Source: Narthecium ossifragum (Eukaryota > Streptophyta > Magnoliopsida > Dioscoreales > Nartheciaceae). From it: a stretch of DNA of 64,000 nucleotides. The DNA is taken from contig OY986974.1 of assembly GCA_963920575.1 (NCBI GenBank), positions 19,572,248 through 19,636,247 of the forward strand, written 5' to 3'. The notes beneath the pieces are model-generated. The model did no database searches, was not told where the DNA came from, and saw nothing but the letters and a program-made list of their open reading frames with translations. How positions within the stretch are numbered: the stretch's first letter is position 1; every line of letters begins with the position of its first letter. Shown here in pieces: positions 26,101 to 35,129 of this stretch. The position numbers were made by a program, and so were the translations under genes.

Positions 26101-27179
26101 TTATGTAAAGATCAAACAGGCCCTAAAACTAGAATAAGTATAACTTCTTGACGTACTCTAGTAATACAATTCTACCTTTTTATTCTAGTGTTGCTTGTCC
26201 TACAACCAAATGGGACTAAAATTTATCACGTAGAGTTGATGGTTTCCAATGATGTCTACAACTTTTAACATCTGGAATCACAAACAACACCCCCCCCCCC
26301 CCCCCCCCCCTCATGATTCAAGACTACAATAAAACCTGCCCGTTTGGTATGGGGTTAGAAAAAGTCGGGTTAAGGAATGGGGATAAGAAAAAGTAGAGTG
26401 ATGGTGGTAGGTGGAATGAGGATAAACCAGTAATGATTACTTTGGTGTTTGGGGATAGGAATGGGGTTAAGGGGGTTATCCCCCCTTAACCCCAAGTTAA
26501 AGATCTTGAAGGGGAAATTCAGATTTGATAGCTTTCTCAATCCTATTTATAACCTTACCAAACATGAAAAAGAGAACTAGGAATGGAAACGAACCACACC
26601 TTCCTTTCCTCAATGCCCATGAAACCAAACATAGACATGAATAAGAAACCCATTCCTTTCATTTCACATTCATCCTTTGAGATTATCAGATACGGCATGC
26701 AAGGTCTTTAAATATATAAATGGCCAGGGACCTCCAAGAAATAAAAAGCTCTATCCATGTCCAAATCGATTGTACTACAACTAGGATCGTCGCCAATAGT
26801 AATAGAAGTATTAAAGAAAACACACCTCGCGACCATTGCGCAGCTTGAACCTATCGTAATCATTCTGGTCGTCCTCAACCGCTCCCCTCTTGCTGCTTTT
26901 GCGAGGATACACTTCCTGAACTGGATCAAGAAAACCATCTCCGCTCTCCACAGCTACCCCATCCCCTCCTCCAACGTCTACATCCACCCCTCCAGAGGGT
27001 TCGGCCTCGACGGCTTCTTTGAGGACCCGAACGCTCTCGATACTTCTAGCCTGTGGGATGATGGAGATGGAGAGATGATAGGGGTGGGATTTCAACTGCA
27101 AGTGCGGTGGTTTCGAAGGAGGAAGAGTTGAGGCATGTGTCGTCGGAAGAAGAACTGAGCGGAAAGAAGAGGCGCTCAT
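4327..27179 (-). CDS. hflX: HflX-family GTPase, organelle-targeted, 13 exons, 541 aa
   Basis: This is a nuclear gene for an HflX-type Obg/TRAFAC GTPase. In bacteria HflX binds the 50S subunit and splits stalled ribosomes; the plant copies are organellar. Exons, 5' to 3': 27179-26826, 24491-24349, 19497-19381, 17551-17437, 13630-13493, 12203-12108, 12026-11913, 9347-9279, 8323-8253, 8153-8060, 7767-7642, 7537-7448, 4425-4327. They total 1626 nt with consistent phases. Residues 1-60 are Ser/Pro-rich and look like a transit peptide. About 160-240 is the HflX N-domain ([20 protein letters not shown]) and 250-320 is the helical linker ([18 protein letters not shown]). Nucleotide-binding motifs are G1 GYTNAGKS 323-330, G3 DTVG 370-373, G4 NKVD 436-439 (split by intron 10) and G5 ISA 459-461. 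Intron 4 starts with GC. The start codon is the first Met giving a plausible leader. The reading frame has no visible defect. Confidence 0.95.
4830..6271. mobile_element. hAT-type non-autonomous element, 1442 bp
   Basis: The ends are TAGGCCTGTAATTGAACC (left) and an inverted partner ending ATTGCAGCCCTA (right). Flanks are CCTCCGGG (4822-4829) and CCTCCGGA (6272-6279), an 8-bp duplication with one change. Subterminal regions at 4850-4960 and 6110-6240 are dense in GAGCTCGA motifs in both orientations, a usual transposase-binding layout. The interior has GC-rich, exon-like stretches (5000-5160, 5888-6110) that may be captured host sequence. No transposase was found. A second hAT element sits inside. 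Confidence 0.8.
5345..5879. mobile_element. hAT-type MITE nested in a larger hAT, 535 bp
   Basis: The termini are TAGTGGTGGCAATTCGGGT and an inverted partner ACTCGAATTGCCACCCCTA. The target duplication CTCTTGAT is perfect on both sides (5337-5344 and 5880-5887). Subterminal DNA is packed with ACCCGACCC/GGGTCGGGT motifs. The interior is AT-rich and non-coding. Confidence 0.92.
6492..6709. mobile_element. Harbinger-type MITE, 218 bp (GGGGTTAAGG family)
   Basis: The ends are GGCCCCATTTGGTACAGGG and its inverted partner ATACCAAACATGGCC, flanked by TAA at 6489-6491 and 6710-6712. The interior repeats GGGGTTA/TAACCCC. A related, 3'-damaged copy is at 26337-26490. Confidence 0.85.
6886..7062. repeat. 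Minisatellite of about 31 bp, five or six copies
   Basis: Imperfect tandem units share TAATCTCTTCAACAGGTTTA and then TCCTTATCATG. They lie within HflX intron 12 and have no coding potential. Confidence 0.75.
7768..9278 (-). other. HflX introns 8 to 10 and adjoining DNA
   Basis: Apart from exons 9 and 10 (8323-8253, 8153-8060) this is intronic. Intron 8 (8324-9278) contains a 90-codon plus-strand open frame at 8535-8807 that resembles no family I know and lies antisense to the gene. No repeat structure was recognised. Confidence 0.5.
9348..11912 (-). other. HflX intron 7 (2.6 kb)
   Basis: This is the intron between the G1 exon (12026-11913) and the G3 exon (9347-9279). It contains one hAT-type element (10168-10707). 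The remaining AT-rich sequence shows no gene. Confidence 0.75.
10168..10707. mobile_element. hAT-type MITE with GTGTCCGACAC subterminal repeats, 540 bp
   Basis: The left end reads CTAGAAAGCACCGACAC and the right end GTCAGTGCTTCCTA, which are inverted partners. The flanks AGGTCCAG (10160-10167) and GGGTCCAG (10708-10715) match at 7 of 8 bases. Subterminal arrays of GTGTCCGACAC and GTGTCATGTC motifs lie at both ends and the interior is AT-rich. Confidence 0.75.
12204..13492 (-). other. HflX intron 5 (1.3 kb)
   Basis: Intronic sequence between exons 5 and 6. No transposon ends were resolved. A purine-rich patch at 12540-12680 (GAGAGAGAGA runs) is the only notable composition change. Confidence 0.6.
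13836..14500. repeat. Intronic tandem duplication, about 0.3-kb unit, two copies
   Basis: Copy one is 13836-14255, with a LINE tail removed from it. Copy two runs from about 14260 to 14500. They share GATTCACAAAATATGACCAA, AGCTAAGGAACAAT and GATCATCTTG blocks in the same order. The divergence is moderate, so the duplication is older than the LINE insertion in copy one. Confidence 0.75.
13908..14086 (+). mobile_element. 5'-truncated LINE tail with 9-bp target duplication
   Basis: This 179-bp insert ends in poly(A). It is flanked by AGACAAACA at 13899-13907 and 14087-14095. Its reading frame [19 protein letters not shown] followed by a stop is the end of the RNase H domain of plant L1-type LINEs. 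The paralogous duplicated block downstream lacks the insert and serves as an empty site. Confidence 0.9.
16196..16345. repeat. (CCACCA)n low-complexity stretch
   Basis: Imperfect CCACCACC and CCGCCACC trinucleotide-type repeats. They generate Pro/His-rich and Gly-rich open frames on both strands that are compositional and not genes. The stretch lies within HflX intron 4. Confidence 0.9.
17147..17180. repeat. C22 homopolymer followed by A12
   Basis: A run of 22 C (17147-17168) is followed at once by 12 A. It is one of several unusually long C or G tracts in the window. Confidence 0.95.
17552..19380 (-). other. HflX intron 3 (1.8 kb)
   Basis: The intron lies between exons 3 and 4, with canonical borders. 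It contains a possible solo LTR near 18617-19000. A perfect 8-bp-arm hairpin (CTCTGGTG, 4-nt loop, CACCAGAG) lies at 18612-18631. Nothing else was recognised. Confidence 0.7.
18617..19000 (+). mobile_element. Possible LTR remnant
   Basis: The block has a LTR-like layout. A CTATATATATGAC TATA-type motif lies near 18837, followed by a short GC-rich stem, a run of TTTGCTTG, and repeated GGTGGTGATT units near 18922-18990. I found neither a target duplication nor a clear TG/CA boundary, so this is only a suggestion. Confidence 0.3.
20460..21392. mobile_element. hAT-type non-autonomous element, 933 bp, CCGGTA-rich
   Basis: The left end is CATGGATTTCCATACCGG and the right end is its inverted partner (CATGGATTTTCGTCCCGG on the other strand). 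Flanks GCGGCAAC at 20452-20459 and 21393-21400 are identical, an 8-bp duplication. Subterminal ACCGGCCGGTAC and CGTACCGG motifs crowd both ends. A 30-bp unit containing CATCCAAACCGGCCGGTACA repeats about three times at 20577-20690. Long open frames here are compositional. Confidence 0.88.
21731..22454 (+). mobile_element. TRIM (miniature LTR retrotransposon), 724 bp
   Basis: Two LTR-like direct repeats, 21731-22055 and 22127-22454, begin TGTGAGAATCCC / TGTCAGAATCCC and end GCGTTACA. The 71-bp interior starts with TAGTATCAGAGCC, one mismatch from the initiator-Met tRNA primer site TGGTATCAGAGCC. It ends with a purine tract around CTAAGGGGGTGGAT next to the 3' repeat. There is no coding capacity. 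A clear 5-bp target duplication was not found, so the copy is probably old. Confidence 0.85.
23196..23440. repeat. Tandem block, about 147-bp period, two copies
   Basis: Each copy begins GATGCTCAARATCAAGCATC, itself an imperfect palindrome, followed by AAGTA and a shared AT-rich segment (CAKGACATTATAG). It lies in HflX intron 2. The origin is unknown. Confidence 0.65.
26054..26170. repeat. Tandem pair of about 68-bp units
   Basis: Two neighbouring copies share CTAAAACTAGAATAAGTATA and a TACTCTAGTA tail. They are followed by a third, degenerate half-unit. Confidence 0.7.
26290..26310. repeat. C21 homopolymer
   Basis: An uninterrupted run of 21 C inside HflX intron 1. Confidence 0.95.
26337..26490. 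mobile_element. Damaged second copy of the 218-bp MITE family
   Basis: It shares GTTTGGTATGGGGTTAG, GGTTAAGGAATGGGGATA and the TTATCCCC/TTAACCCC end with the element at 6492-6709, in the same order. The right terminus is lost after TAACCCC. Confidence 0.75.
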
Positions 27180-27309
27180 GGTACGCCGGCGACGAGATTA
27201 TGTACAAGATTGGGCGCTGTGTTGGCAACAACCAACGGGATTAGTCCGAGGCTCATACAAGTACGGATATGTATGATTTGAAATATAGATAATTCCAATT
27301 TTACTTCGT

Positions 27310-27665
27310 GAGGGTCTGTTTGGTTCAGAATATAGATCGTTTATCTGGGGTTAACCCATTTTATCCGGTATTATAGTCAAACATCCTCTAATTTTTATTT
27401 TTATTTTTATTTCTATCTTCACTTTATCCATACTTTTTAATCGATCATTATTATTATTTTCTTCCTTCTCAATCGATCATTACTATTTTATTTTTATTTT
27501 TTTTACCAATTTTTTCACTTTTCAACAGATCATTAATAATATTTAATCCTACTTTTCAACCAAACACTAAAATGAAATAACTTTTATCCCAGCTTTTATC
27601 TCTGCATACCAATCCCTATCCCCTCTAATTCCGAGAATAGACTATTCCGTAATCAAACACAATCT
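27310..27665. mobile_element. Possible MITE, about 355 bp, T-rich interior
   Basis: Left AGGGTCTGTTTGGTTCAGAA and right ATTCCGTAATCAAACACAATC are loosely inverted. The interior is rich in TTTTTATTTTTATTT. The target duplication is not clear. Confidence 0.4.
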
Positions 27666-27718
27666 AAATTTTCCAAACAGTTTCAATATACATGTATACC
27701 GTCTTATTTGTTGACTCA

Positions 27719-27917
27719 GGGTCTGTTTGGGTCCGACGGATCCGCAGAATCCGCCGGAACGGATCCGCAGAATCCGCCGGAACGGATTCCAAATCGACGC
27801 CAAAATCGGGTCCCAATTTCTGAAATTCCCATGGAATCCACGCTGACGCCAAACGCGCGGATCCGCGCGTCCCCCATCCCGCTGGATCCGCGAGATGGGG
27901 GTGCACCAAATGCGCCC
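27719..27917. mobile_element. GC-rich MITE with GGATCCGC motifs, 199 bp
   Basis: The ends are GGGTCTGTTTGGGTCC and an inverted partner finishing AAATGCGCCC. They are flanked by TCA (27716-27718 and 27918-27920). The interior repeats CGGATCCGCAGAATCCGC. A relative lies in the copia 3' LTR at 43151-43323. Confidence 0.75.
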
Positions 27918-28309
27918 TCAGCAAAGATGGAGGTTAACAAACTCATGTGACAAGTATTTATTTATTATTTATCAATCACCATTTCATTCATAGATCCTTT
28001 GGAAATATTTTTCAAATCCAAAAATACATTCTTGTTAACTTAATGTATACATTATTAACTTGAAATGCACTTTTGTTAATTTGATGCATACATTTGTTAA
28101 AACATGCTATTCATTTTTAAAAAAATGAGCCTCTTATCCTCGTTTAGTATTGGTAAATATCCATACAATCGTAAGTACCTCACTTAAAGAGGATTTGAAT
28201 GCGAGACTCTTATTGAAGAAGGCTACATGTCTTATTTATCTCTTCTTATTACGCAAGTTTTTTAACCTTTTGTTGAATCGACATAAATTTGAAAAGTGAT
28301 CATACTATA

Positions 28310-28975
28310 TAAGAAACTAGGTGGCCCCCCTGCCACTTGGCAGGGTAACCATCAAGTTATAAAAACTGAATTTGATTAATGAATTAATATGGATATTATA
28401 TAAGGTTGATTGTATTAGATTAATATACTATAACTATAAAATAGATATAACTGTGTGAATTAAATCAACCTTATAAGGGGTGGTTATGTATAATCGTTTT
28501 TGCTCTTTATAAGGTTGATATATATTTAAAACTAACATAGGGAATATGATAAAAATATATAAAGTTAACTTAGGAAAATATACATGTAAATAAACTAATA
28601 TAAGGGAAACGATTGTAACCGTTATTGCTCCTTATAAGGTTGATAAATGATATATATTTAAAACTAACTTAGGGAATATGATAAAAATATACAAAGTTAA
28701 CTTAGGAAAATATACATGTAAATAAACTAATAGAAGAGAAACGGTTGTAACCGTTTTTGCTCCTTATAAGGTTGACTAGTGGGGTCCTTGCCACTTGGCA
28801 GGGTAACCACCCAACAACTTTTCCATTAACCATTATATAAGGATGATTAGGGAATATCTATATGTAAATCTAGAAATATATATATATATATATAACTAAC
28901 TTAAGAAAAATGAACATGTAAACAAACTAATAAGAGAAACAGTTGTAACCGTTTTTGCTCCTTATAAGATTGATA
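28310..28975. repeat. Tandem/dispersed repeat array, 124-133-bp unit
   Basis: Units carrying GTAACCGTTTTTGCTCCTTA, then TAAGGTTGA, ACTAACTTAGGGAATATG and TACATGTAAATAAACTAAT recur. The TGCTCYTTAT anchor is at 28501, 28625, 28758 and 28957. GCCACTTGGCAGGGTAACC is at about 28330 and 28790. There is no coding potential. It may be a small satellite or transposon interior. Confidence 0.75.
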
Positions 28976-29047
28976 AGAAAAATGACCTAAATTAAGAAGA
29001 ACAACAAAGAGTGATTCTAGTGTGCAAAGTAAAATAATTTGCGTCCT

Positions 29048-29081
29048 ACCCGTAGGGTGTGACGTGCTTCACACCCACGGG
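29048..29081. repeat. Inverted repeat (14-bp arms)
   Basis: CCCGTAGGGTGTGA is followed after five bases by TTCACACCCACGGG. The imperfect hairpin is isolated and stands out in AT-rich DNA. Confidence 0.7.
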
Positions 29082-29364
29082 GATTCATTTCATCATATGA
29101 CATAAAGAGATCCTAAGTCATGGTAAAGGACTTAACCGAAAAAAGGAGAAGAGTTTGGGCTTAACTAAATAGCTTTTTAGTTTTGTAACGTATGAGACGT
29201 GACTCTTTTTCATCATGTGATACAGATGGTGTTTAGGGCAAGGGCCAATAGTGCATTGGTTCGTAAGTTAGGGGCATATTGCAACGTTCTTTTCTTAAGA
29301 CTGATTATTAGATTATTGATCGGCCAAAGTTGAGGTTACTAAAAAGCCATTTACCCTATACAAA

Positions 29365-30103
29365 GGGTCGTTCTATCTACACCGCACCAAATGCTAACTA
29401 CATCACATCATTTTCTTTATTAATAATACCGAAAATACCCTTTTATGAATGTCTAAAATACCCTTGCTCGTATTCCCGTTGGTATAGTTCGATTTTTAGA
29501 AACCAAACATATTATATGTAGATCGGTCCTAAAAAATCGACATTTTGTTTTACGTTTGGTTTTAAAAATTCGGACATGTGTTTCATGTTCGGCTTTAAAA
29601 AATCGAACTTATGATTCATGTTCGGATTTAAAAAATTGAACTTGTGAAATATTGAATGATTTGGTGGCATCATGTATTGAAATATTGCTATGCATTCAAA
29701 TTTTGATTTTGTAATGTTATGAAATCAGGTATGAAAAATAGCGTGAATGATCATATGGTTTTCAAAGTTGTTTTATATGGTTCAGTTTTATATATCGGAA
29801 TCCTGGGCAATGAACGAATTTTAAAAACCAAAAGGATATGCTAACGGTTCGGTTTTAAAAGGCCGACCTTTTTTGTTACAAGTTTGTTAACTTCGTAGAG
29901 TATAAGTTCGGGTTTTTAAATCCGGAAACCTTGGCTATATATGAACGGATTTTAAAAACTGAACTTTTGCCAAGGGTAAATAAGGAAAAATTGAAAAAAA
30001 GTAACGGTGTGTATAACATTTAGATAAGATTTTTAAATCTACTTATGGTGCACTTAGCAATAGTGGTGTCCTTACTGATTACAGCGGTGTAGATAGAATT
30101 ACC
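29365..30103. mobile_element. Mutator-type non-autonomous element, 739 bp
   Basis: The left end GGGTCGTTCTATCTACACCG is repeated inverted at the right (GCGGTGTAGATAGAATTACC). Flanks are CTATACAAA (29356-29364) and TTATACAAA (30104-30112), 8 of 9 bases alike, as for a Mutator duplication. The interior repeats TTCGGNTTTAAAAAATCGAA about every 30 bp (29525-29645). There is no ORF. It ends 223 bp before the bL12 start codon. Confidence 0.8.
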
Positions 30104-30112
30104 TTATACAAA

Positions 30113-30326
30113 TTGCTAATTGCTAATAGAACTGTACCTTTTTGAATCATTGCCGTGCCTGGGCCTTTAGCCCAAACTCATGCCAGGCCGGTCCAATAGC
30201 CTTGAGAGCAAACCCCAGCTCGACCTACGGCTTGGGGCCGTGCTTGCTGCGGCCCATACCTGGGCCCCATTTTACACCTCTAGCTTAAAAGGGTTTAAGC
30301 TTCTACCTCTCAGCCAGTCTGTTACT
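30113..30326 (+). promoter_or_regulatory. bL12 promoter/5' UTR with site II-type TGGGCC motifs
   Basis: In only about 214 bp, TGGGCC or its complement occurs at 30160-30165 (plus), 30169-30174 (as AGCCCA), 30251-30256 (GGCCCA) and 30261-30266. TGGGCC/T site II motifs are known to be enriched upstream of plant ribosomal-protein and mitochondrial-protein genes, which fits the product. No convincing TATA box is seen. Confidence 0.6.
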
Positions 30327-30851
30327 ATGAGACTCCCCCGCTCTCTCCTTCGCCTTCCGCCATGGCGCCGCTCGATCTCCTCCGCCTCGTCTCCAAACTA
30401 CACGCCGACCGATCGTGTCTCCACCATCGTGGAAGACATCTCGAAGCTCACCCTCGTCGAGGTCTCCGATCTCACGGATCAACTCCGCACCCGCCTCGGC
30501 GTCGACCAGATGCCCATCGTCGCCGTCATGTCCCCCAGCATGGGAATCGGCCTAGCCGGCGCCTCTCGTGGTAGGGACAGCGCCGGCGCGGGAGGGGCTG
30601 GAAGGGCGGCGGAAGGGGCGGAGGAGAAGAAGGAGAAGGCGGCTTTCGATTTGAAGCTGGAGAAATTCGACGCCGCCGCCAAGATAAAGATCATCAAGGA
30701 GGTGAGAAGCTTCACGGATCTCGGGTTGAAGGAGGCAAAGGAGTTGGTGGAGAAGGCGCCGGCCGTGATAAAGACGGGGGTGCCCAAAGAGGAGGCGCAG
30801 AAGATCGTGGAGAAAATGAAGGAGCTCGGTGCCATTGTTGTCTTGGAGTGA
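30327..30851 (+). CDS. Mitochondrial-type ribosomal protein bL12 (L7/L12), 174 aa
   Basis: This is an intronless gene for the ribosomal stalk protein that recruits translation factors. The N-terminus is Arg/Ser/Leu-rich and lacks acidic residues for about 25 residues (RSLLRLPPWRRS), like a mitochondrial presequence. Residues 31-60 form the dimerisation helices (IVEDISKLTLVEVSDL), 75-105 an Ala/Gly/Glu hinge, and 106-174 the globular C-terminal domain (FDLKLEKFDAAAKIKIIKEV, LGLKEAKELVE, GVPKEEAQKIVEKMKELGA). The CDS starts at the Met before RLPRS. An in-frame upstream ATG at 30180 would add 49 residues with no relation to the family and lies among promoter motifs. The gene has no visible damage. 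Low intron content in this family, or a retrocopy origin, are both possible. Confidence 0.93.
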   Translation: MRLPRSLLRLPPWRRSISSASSPNYTPTDRVSTIVEDISKLTLVEVSDLTDQLRTRLGVDQMPIVAVMSPSMGIGLAGASRGRDSAGAGGAGRAAEGAEEKKEKAAFDLKLEKFDAAAKIKIIKEVRSFTDLGLKEAKELVEKAPAVIKTGVPKEEAQKIVEKMKELGAIVVLE

Positions 30852-33800
30852 GGAGGTGAGGGTGGATCGTCTCCTTAGACGTTGGCTTCTCTTTCTTTCT
30901 TTTCTTGATTTTTCTAAAACCAGTGTCAGATCGATGAATGAATTTAGAATGATAAATGAAGAGGGTATTGCCATGTTTGCTCAACTCGGAAGAACTGAGA
31001 TACTTGAACGTGATTCCATTTTTTTCATCAGTTTGGTCTTATTTCACGATGACAACACAAGAGGTTGTGACTCAAACTCTTTATGAATTTCGGAAATGGA
31101 GGAAAATTTTCAGAATCTTCACCAACGAAGAAATCCTCTGCATGTGCTTTTATATAAAAATGTCGATGCTAAATGGTTTACCCTCGTCAGGAGTCTATTC
31201 CGAAAAATGGTGTTATTTCAATGTGCTTTATGTAGAAAATTTCGTACAAATTTTTGTTATTTCTTTTTTTCAGCTTACCTAACATGTTATAGAACCTCGT
31301 GAAATATTCTTTTTAAAATATGCATATTGTGATGATACATGAGATTTGTAATATTTTTGCAAGATCTCCAAGTGTGGTATGAATGCTTCCATACTTCATA
31401 GTACTCGCGGTCCTGCTCATTATTTTGTGCCTAGATTCTTAACTCATCTACATGGCAATCTCTTTGGCTTTTTATCTCTGATTTAATATAGCAAGAAGCT
31501 CAAGCTAACGCTCTTTATGAGATGCTAGTTGTCTACTTGTGATGTTGCTGATCATTGTTTTATTTGCTTCTTTCTGTTGTACACTTTTATGCGCAATAGA
31601 ATCATTGAAGATTTTTTTGCAATTTGGATATCGTCTCAATCGTAAAAGCTTTTGTGAATAAGAATGTGATGTCGAAAACCTATAAGTAAGAATTGAAAGC
31701 AAAACTTGTATGAAAAATAGTCTATTTAAACTATGTTATAAAAACTTGTATGAAAAATAGTCTATTTAAACTATATTATAACTACTTGTGCTCCATTCAT
31801 TACATTGTTTACTAGTAATAGACTTGTATTAGTTCTAGATTAATTTTAGGTCAATTACATTTTTGTCCTTCAAAAATTTCAGTCTTAGACATTTTCCCCT
31901 ACAACCTCAATAACTACGTCTTTTCCCAGAAAACTTAAGTTTGTATTAAAAGTACCCTTCCTTCAACCACAGTTGCCTTTTCTAATCTACCTTGTTTAAA
32001 ATATAGTCCTACCACACAATGACTTAAATTTTCTTCATTGGCTTAGCTAATCCAGCCGAAAGTATTCTTTGATGTTCTTGACCGAGTAAAGGAGAAGAGA
32101 AATGGAGAAAGGAAAATGGAGAAGAGGTTGGAGATGGGAAAATGGAGAAGAAATTATGGTTAACTAGCCTAAAATAGATTTTTTGGTGCAAAGAGAAAGG
32201 GGAAATAGAGAAACAATTAGGATTTTGGATATTGTATATTAAGATTTACGAAACATAACGACCACTTTTCATTGAAAATTGATATGTTCATCTTACTTTT
32301 AAAGAATAGTTCTATAAAGGCACAATTGCGTCTAATTAGATTGGGAGAACTCAACAGAGATTAAACATATGAAATGAAATAGATTGTGAATATCATCTTA
32401 AACTGCTTTCTCTAGAATGAAGCCTGAGGATATAGATGGCATGAAATCCTTACAGGAGAAGTAATTAAACATTGTTAACCTTGTTAGGTTAGGTTGTTTA
32501 CTCATTTTTCTTAATAGTTATTGGAGTTTTCTTATCCATTTGACTTAGAGGATGAAGATCAAAGTGGCATTTTTTCTCTTAAGCATATATAGCTGTCATG
32601 GTAGTTGGAAACTGGGCCTCAGTTTGGCCTCTAGGCCTTGAAGTAGCTGCCATGGTAGTTGGAAACTGGGCTTCAGCTTGGCCTCTAGGCCTCTAAAGTA
32701 GCTGCCTTCGTTCCTAATGCAGTGTGTTTGGCCACCTAAATCGATAAAGCTGCCACCTAGGTGTTTCCTATAGACTTATTTCATAAACTGTTGTGCAATC
32801 ATTTTATTTATCAGATATCAGCAAGCTACTTCTTAAAATGGGGACTTTTGTGCTTTTGACATGTTTCATGTTAATTGCTAGTGACCATTTCTCATTAGAG
32901 GCGTCAAGTAGCTTTTTATTTGCTAAGCTTAGGATCAAACACGAGTCACTTGCGCCAATGGGCAGTCCAAATTGGGAATCATGGTTTTTAAGGGATGAAA
33001 ATTTCTGGGAAATGCATTTATTGTATTTTGTTTTAGACAAAATGAGATATAGGAATTGCATAATTTATGAAAAACCTCATGATGATGTTATCCCTTCATG
33101 TTAACATTGTTTCGACTGATGGGTTGTAAAAGAATTTCGATTGTCTTTGAATCCATCTTGGAGATGACAAGCGAAAGTGTTCGGAGGAAGAAGGTTTGAT
33201 GGTATCTTGAATTTGACTAGCTTCATGCCAAGGCATTGGCTCTTCCATAAAACGAGAGTCCTCATTCTCTGTTATAATAAGAGATAAATCTCTGAATGTG
33301 CAAGAGAGAAGAAAAGGTGATGAATAGTAGCTTGAGACATTGCCTAAGCAACTGTTTTATGCTTTTGTAAATTCATGGATTCTATCTATAATTGATGAGT
33401 ATCCGGCTGTTCCTATAACCTTTCAGAGCCACCTAATCCAGATTTTGATATCAAATCAGCAGTAGTCACATTAGTTTTTCAGAGTTGGTGTGTCATAGCC
33501 ACATTATTGAGTTTTTTTTTATTATAAAATTTGTTAAGGTCTTCTGTTTGTTTATGGAGATTTTAGCTTGCAAGACAGGGATCATGAAGATATTTTCATG
33601 GAATTCAAGTTTAGCATTTTTTCTTTATCTTTTATTTTGGTCAGTGGAGTTTGTTTCCAGAAGTAACAGTATGAAAGCTAGCTAGATGGGTGGAGAGAAT
33701 GAGCGCCTATATATCACAATGTGAAAACACTTTTGTGCAACAGATTCTCCTACTGGACAAACCAGTAGGGAGGGCTCACTTTTAATATGCAAATGATTAT

Positions 33801-35129
33801 TGCTCCACTCCATGTGTTGATGAAACTGTCTTCCTGCATAGAGAAAATATGGCAGTCTTGGTACTTAAATCTCTTCTGTGACTTGAGATATAGGAATTGA
33901 GAAAATATTAGCCTAAGAGTGTACTTATGTTAAGATCTTTTGGTTAGTAGATTTTAAGGTATTTGATCTCCGCAAGACCCAAATTTTGTTTAGAATCAAC
34001 GGCATTTCTGGTCATTGACCTTAAACCTGGGATGTCGTTCGAGATTGTCTCCATATCAAGCGCTCATCTTTACCTTCTCATTTGAACAAGTCTGTGTTAG
34101 ATTCTCATGTTTACCTATCAAATGGAACAAAAGGCCAAGATTGGCTACAGGAATTGCGTGGTGTATGCATTTTATATAAGGATCTCATACTGAGAAGTGG
34201 GTTCCGCGTTAAGGTGCTGTACAGTTCTGAAATTTATGATGGCCTTTGTCATCAGTGATTTGTGTGCAAGATTCATTATGTACCTGGACAGGTTTCCATC
34301 TTACTTTTCATTTTTCTGTTTTTCTCTTTTGCTGCTAGTGTATCTATATTTAGAGTATCACTGGTGGACACTGCAATTTGTCTAGATTTTACCTCTCCTA
34401 TGCTCTCGTGAAACATGTAAACCCATAACAACTTGAGTCGACCCAAATAGTCACTTGAAGTTTGAACGGCTTAGCTTGAAGTATACTTATTATTGCACTT
34501 GACAGGGTTTCCTTCAATGGAAGTTCAGTATTAAGGTCAACTTATCTTGAGTTTGTAAAGAAAGTGCTTTCATGCTCTTGCAGAGAACCTTTTTATTTTT
34601 GCTTGAAGTTCTAGTCTTTTGGATATCTCATGCATGATTTTTGGGATTTCTTCACTTAGCTTATCTTATTTGAGTGAAGAGAGACTTTAGGAAATTGCTG
34701 CGGAAGGTTGTGTTTGGCTGACAATGGGATCTAGCATTCAAGAGAAGTGTATATTTGAGAAATATTTGATCTCCTTAAGATCATGTCTTCACTGTCATAG
34801 TCCAAGAAAGAGAATGTTCTAGCTGTGGTTCAACAATAGGTGTTGAATGTTCTTATTTACTCCCATGTGGATTTGGAAACATCTCCGGCTTTTCCTATTC
34901 GATTTCTCAGGCAACAGGTGTTTGGGAATTTTCCTCCTAAGAGGTGCTCAATTCTTTCACTGTAAACTTTTCACATTTGTCTTCCTTGCGTCCAAAGTTT
35001 CATTCCATTGCTTAAGTGCTAATCATTCATCGGGGTTGGATGACCTTTCCACAAAGGCCTCAACCCTGGAGACGAGAAAACCTCCGGTGTCGAGTGGTTG
35101 TATCAAATTGTGAAAACAAATTGTATTCT
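30852..35129. other. Intergenic, no recognised gene (4.3 kb)
   Basis: AT-rich sequence downstream of bL12, which should include its 3' UTR. Open frames at 32793-33104 and 34847-35113 match no family I know and lack conserved motifs. Two small tandem duplications are present: an approximately 40-bp unit with AACTTGTATGAAAAATAGTC (31703-31790), and an approximately 55-bp unit with ATGGTAGTTGGAAACTGGGC (32589-32700). Confidence 0.6.

Larger units (their letters stand above)
24492..26825 (-). other. HflX intron 1 (2.3 kb)
   Basis: This intron follows the leader exon. It contains an AT-rich, TGCATAA-rich MITE-like stretch at about 25480-26050, two tandem units of about 68 bp (26054-26170), a C21 tract (26290-26310) and a damaged MITE copy (26337-26490). 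Confidence 0.75.

Noticed and set aside
30180..30326. Upstream in-frame ATG extending bL12 by 49 residues
   Set aside because: The extension is not like the family, contains the TGGGCC promoter motifs and would bury the presequence-like segment.
32793..33104. 103-codon ORF downstream of bL12
   Set aside because: No family resemblance, AT-rich context and an equally open shadow frame on the other strand.
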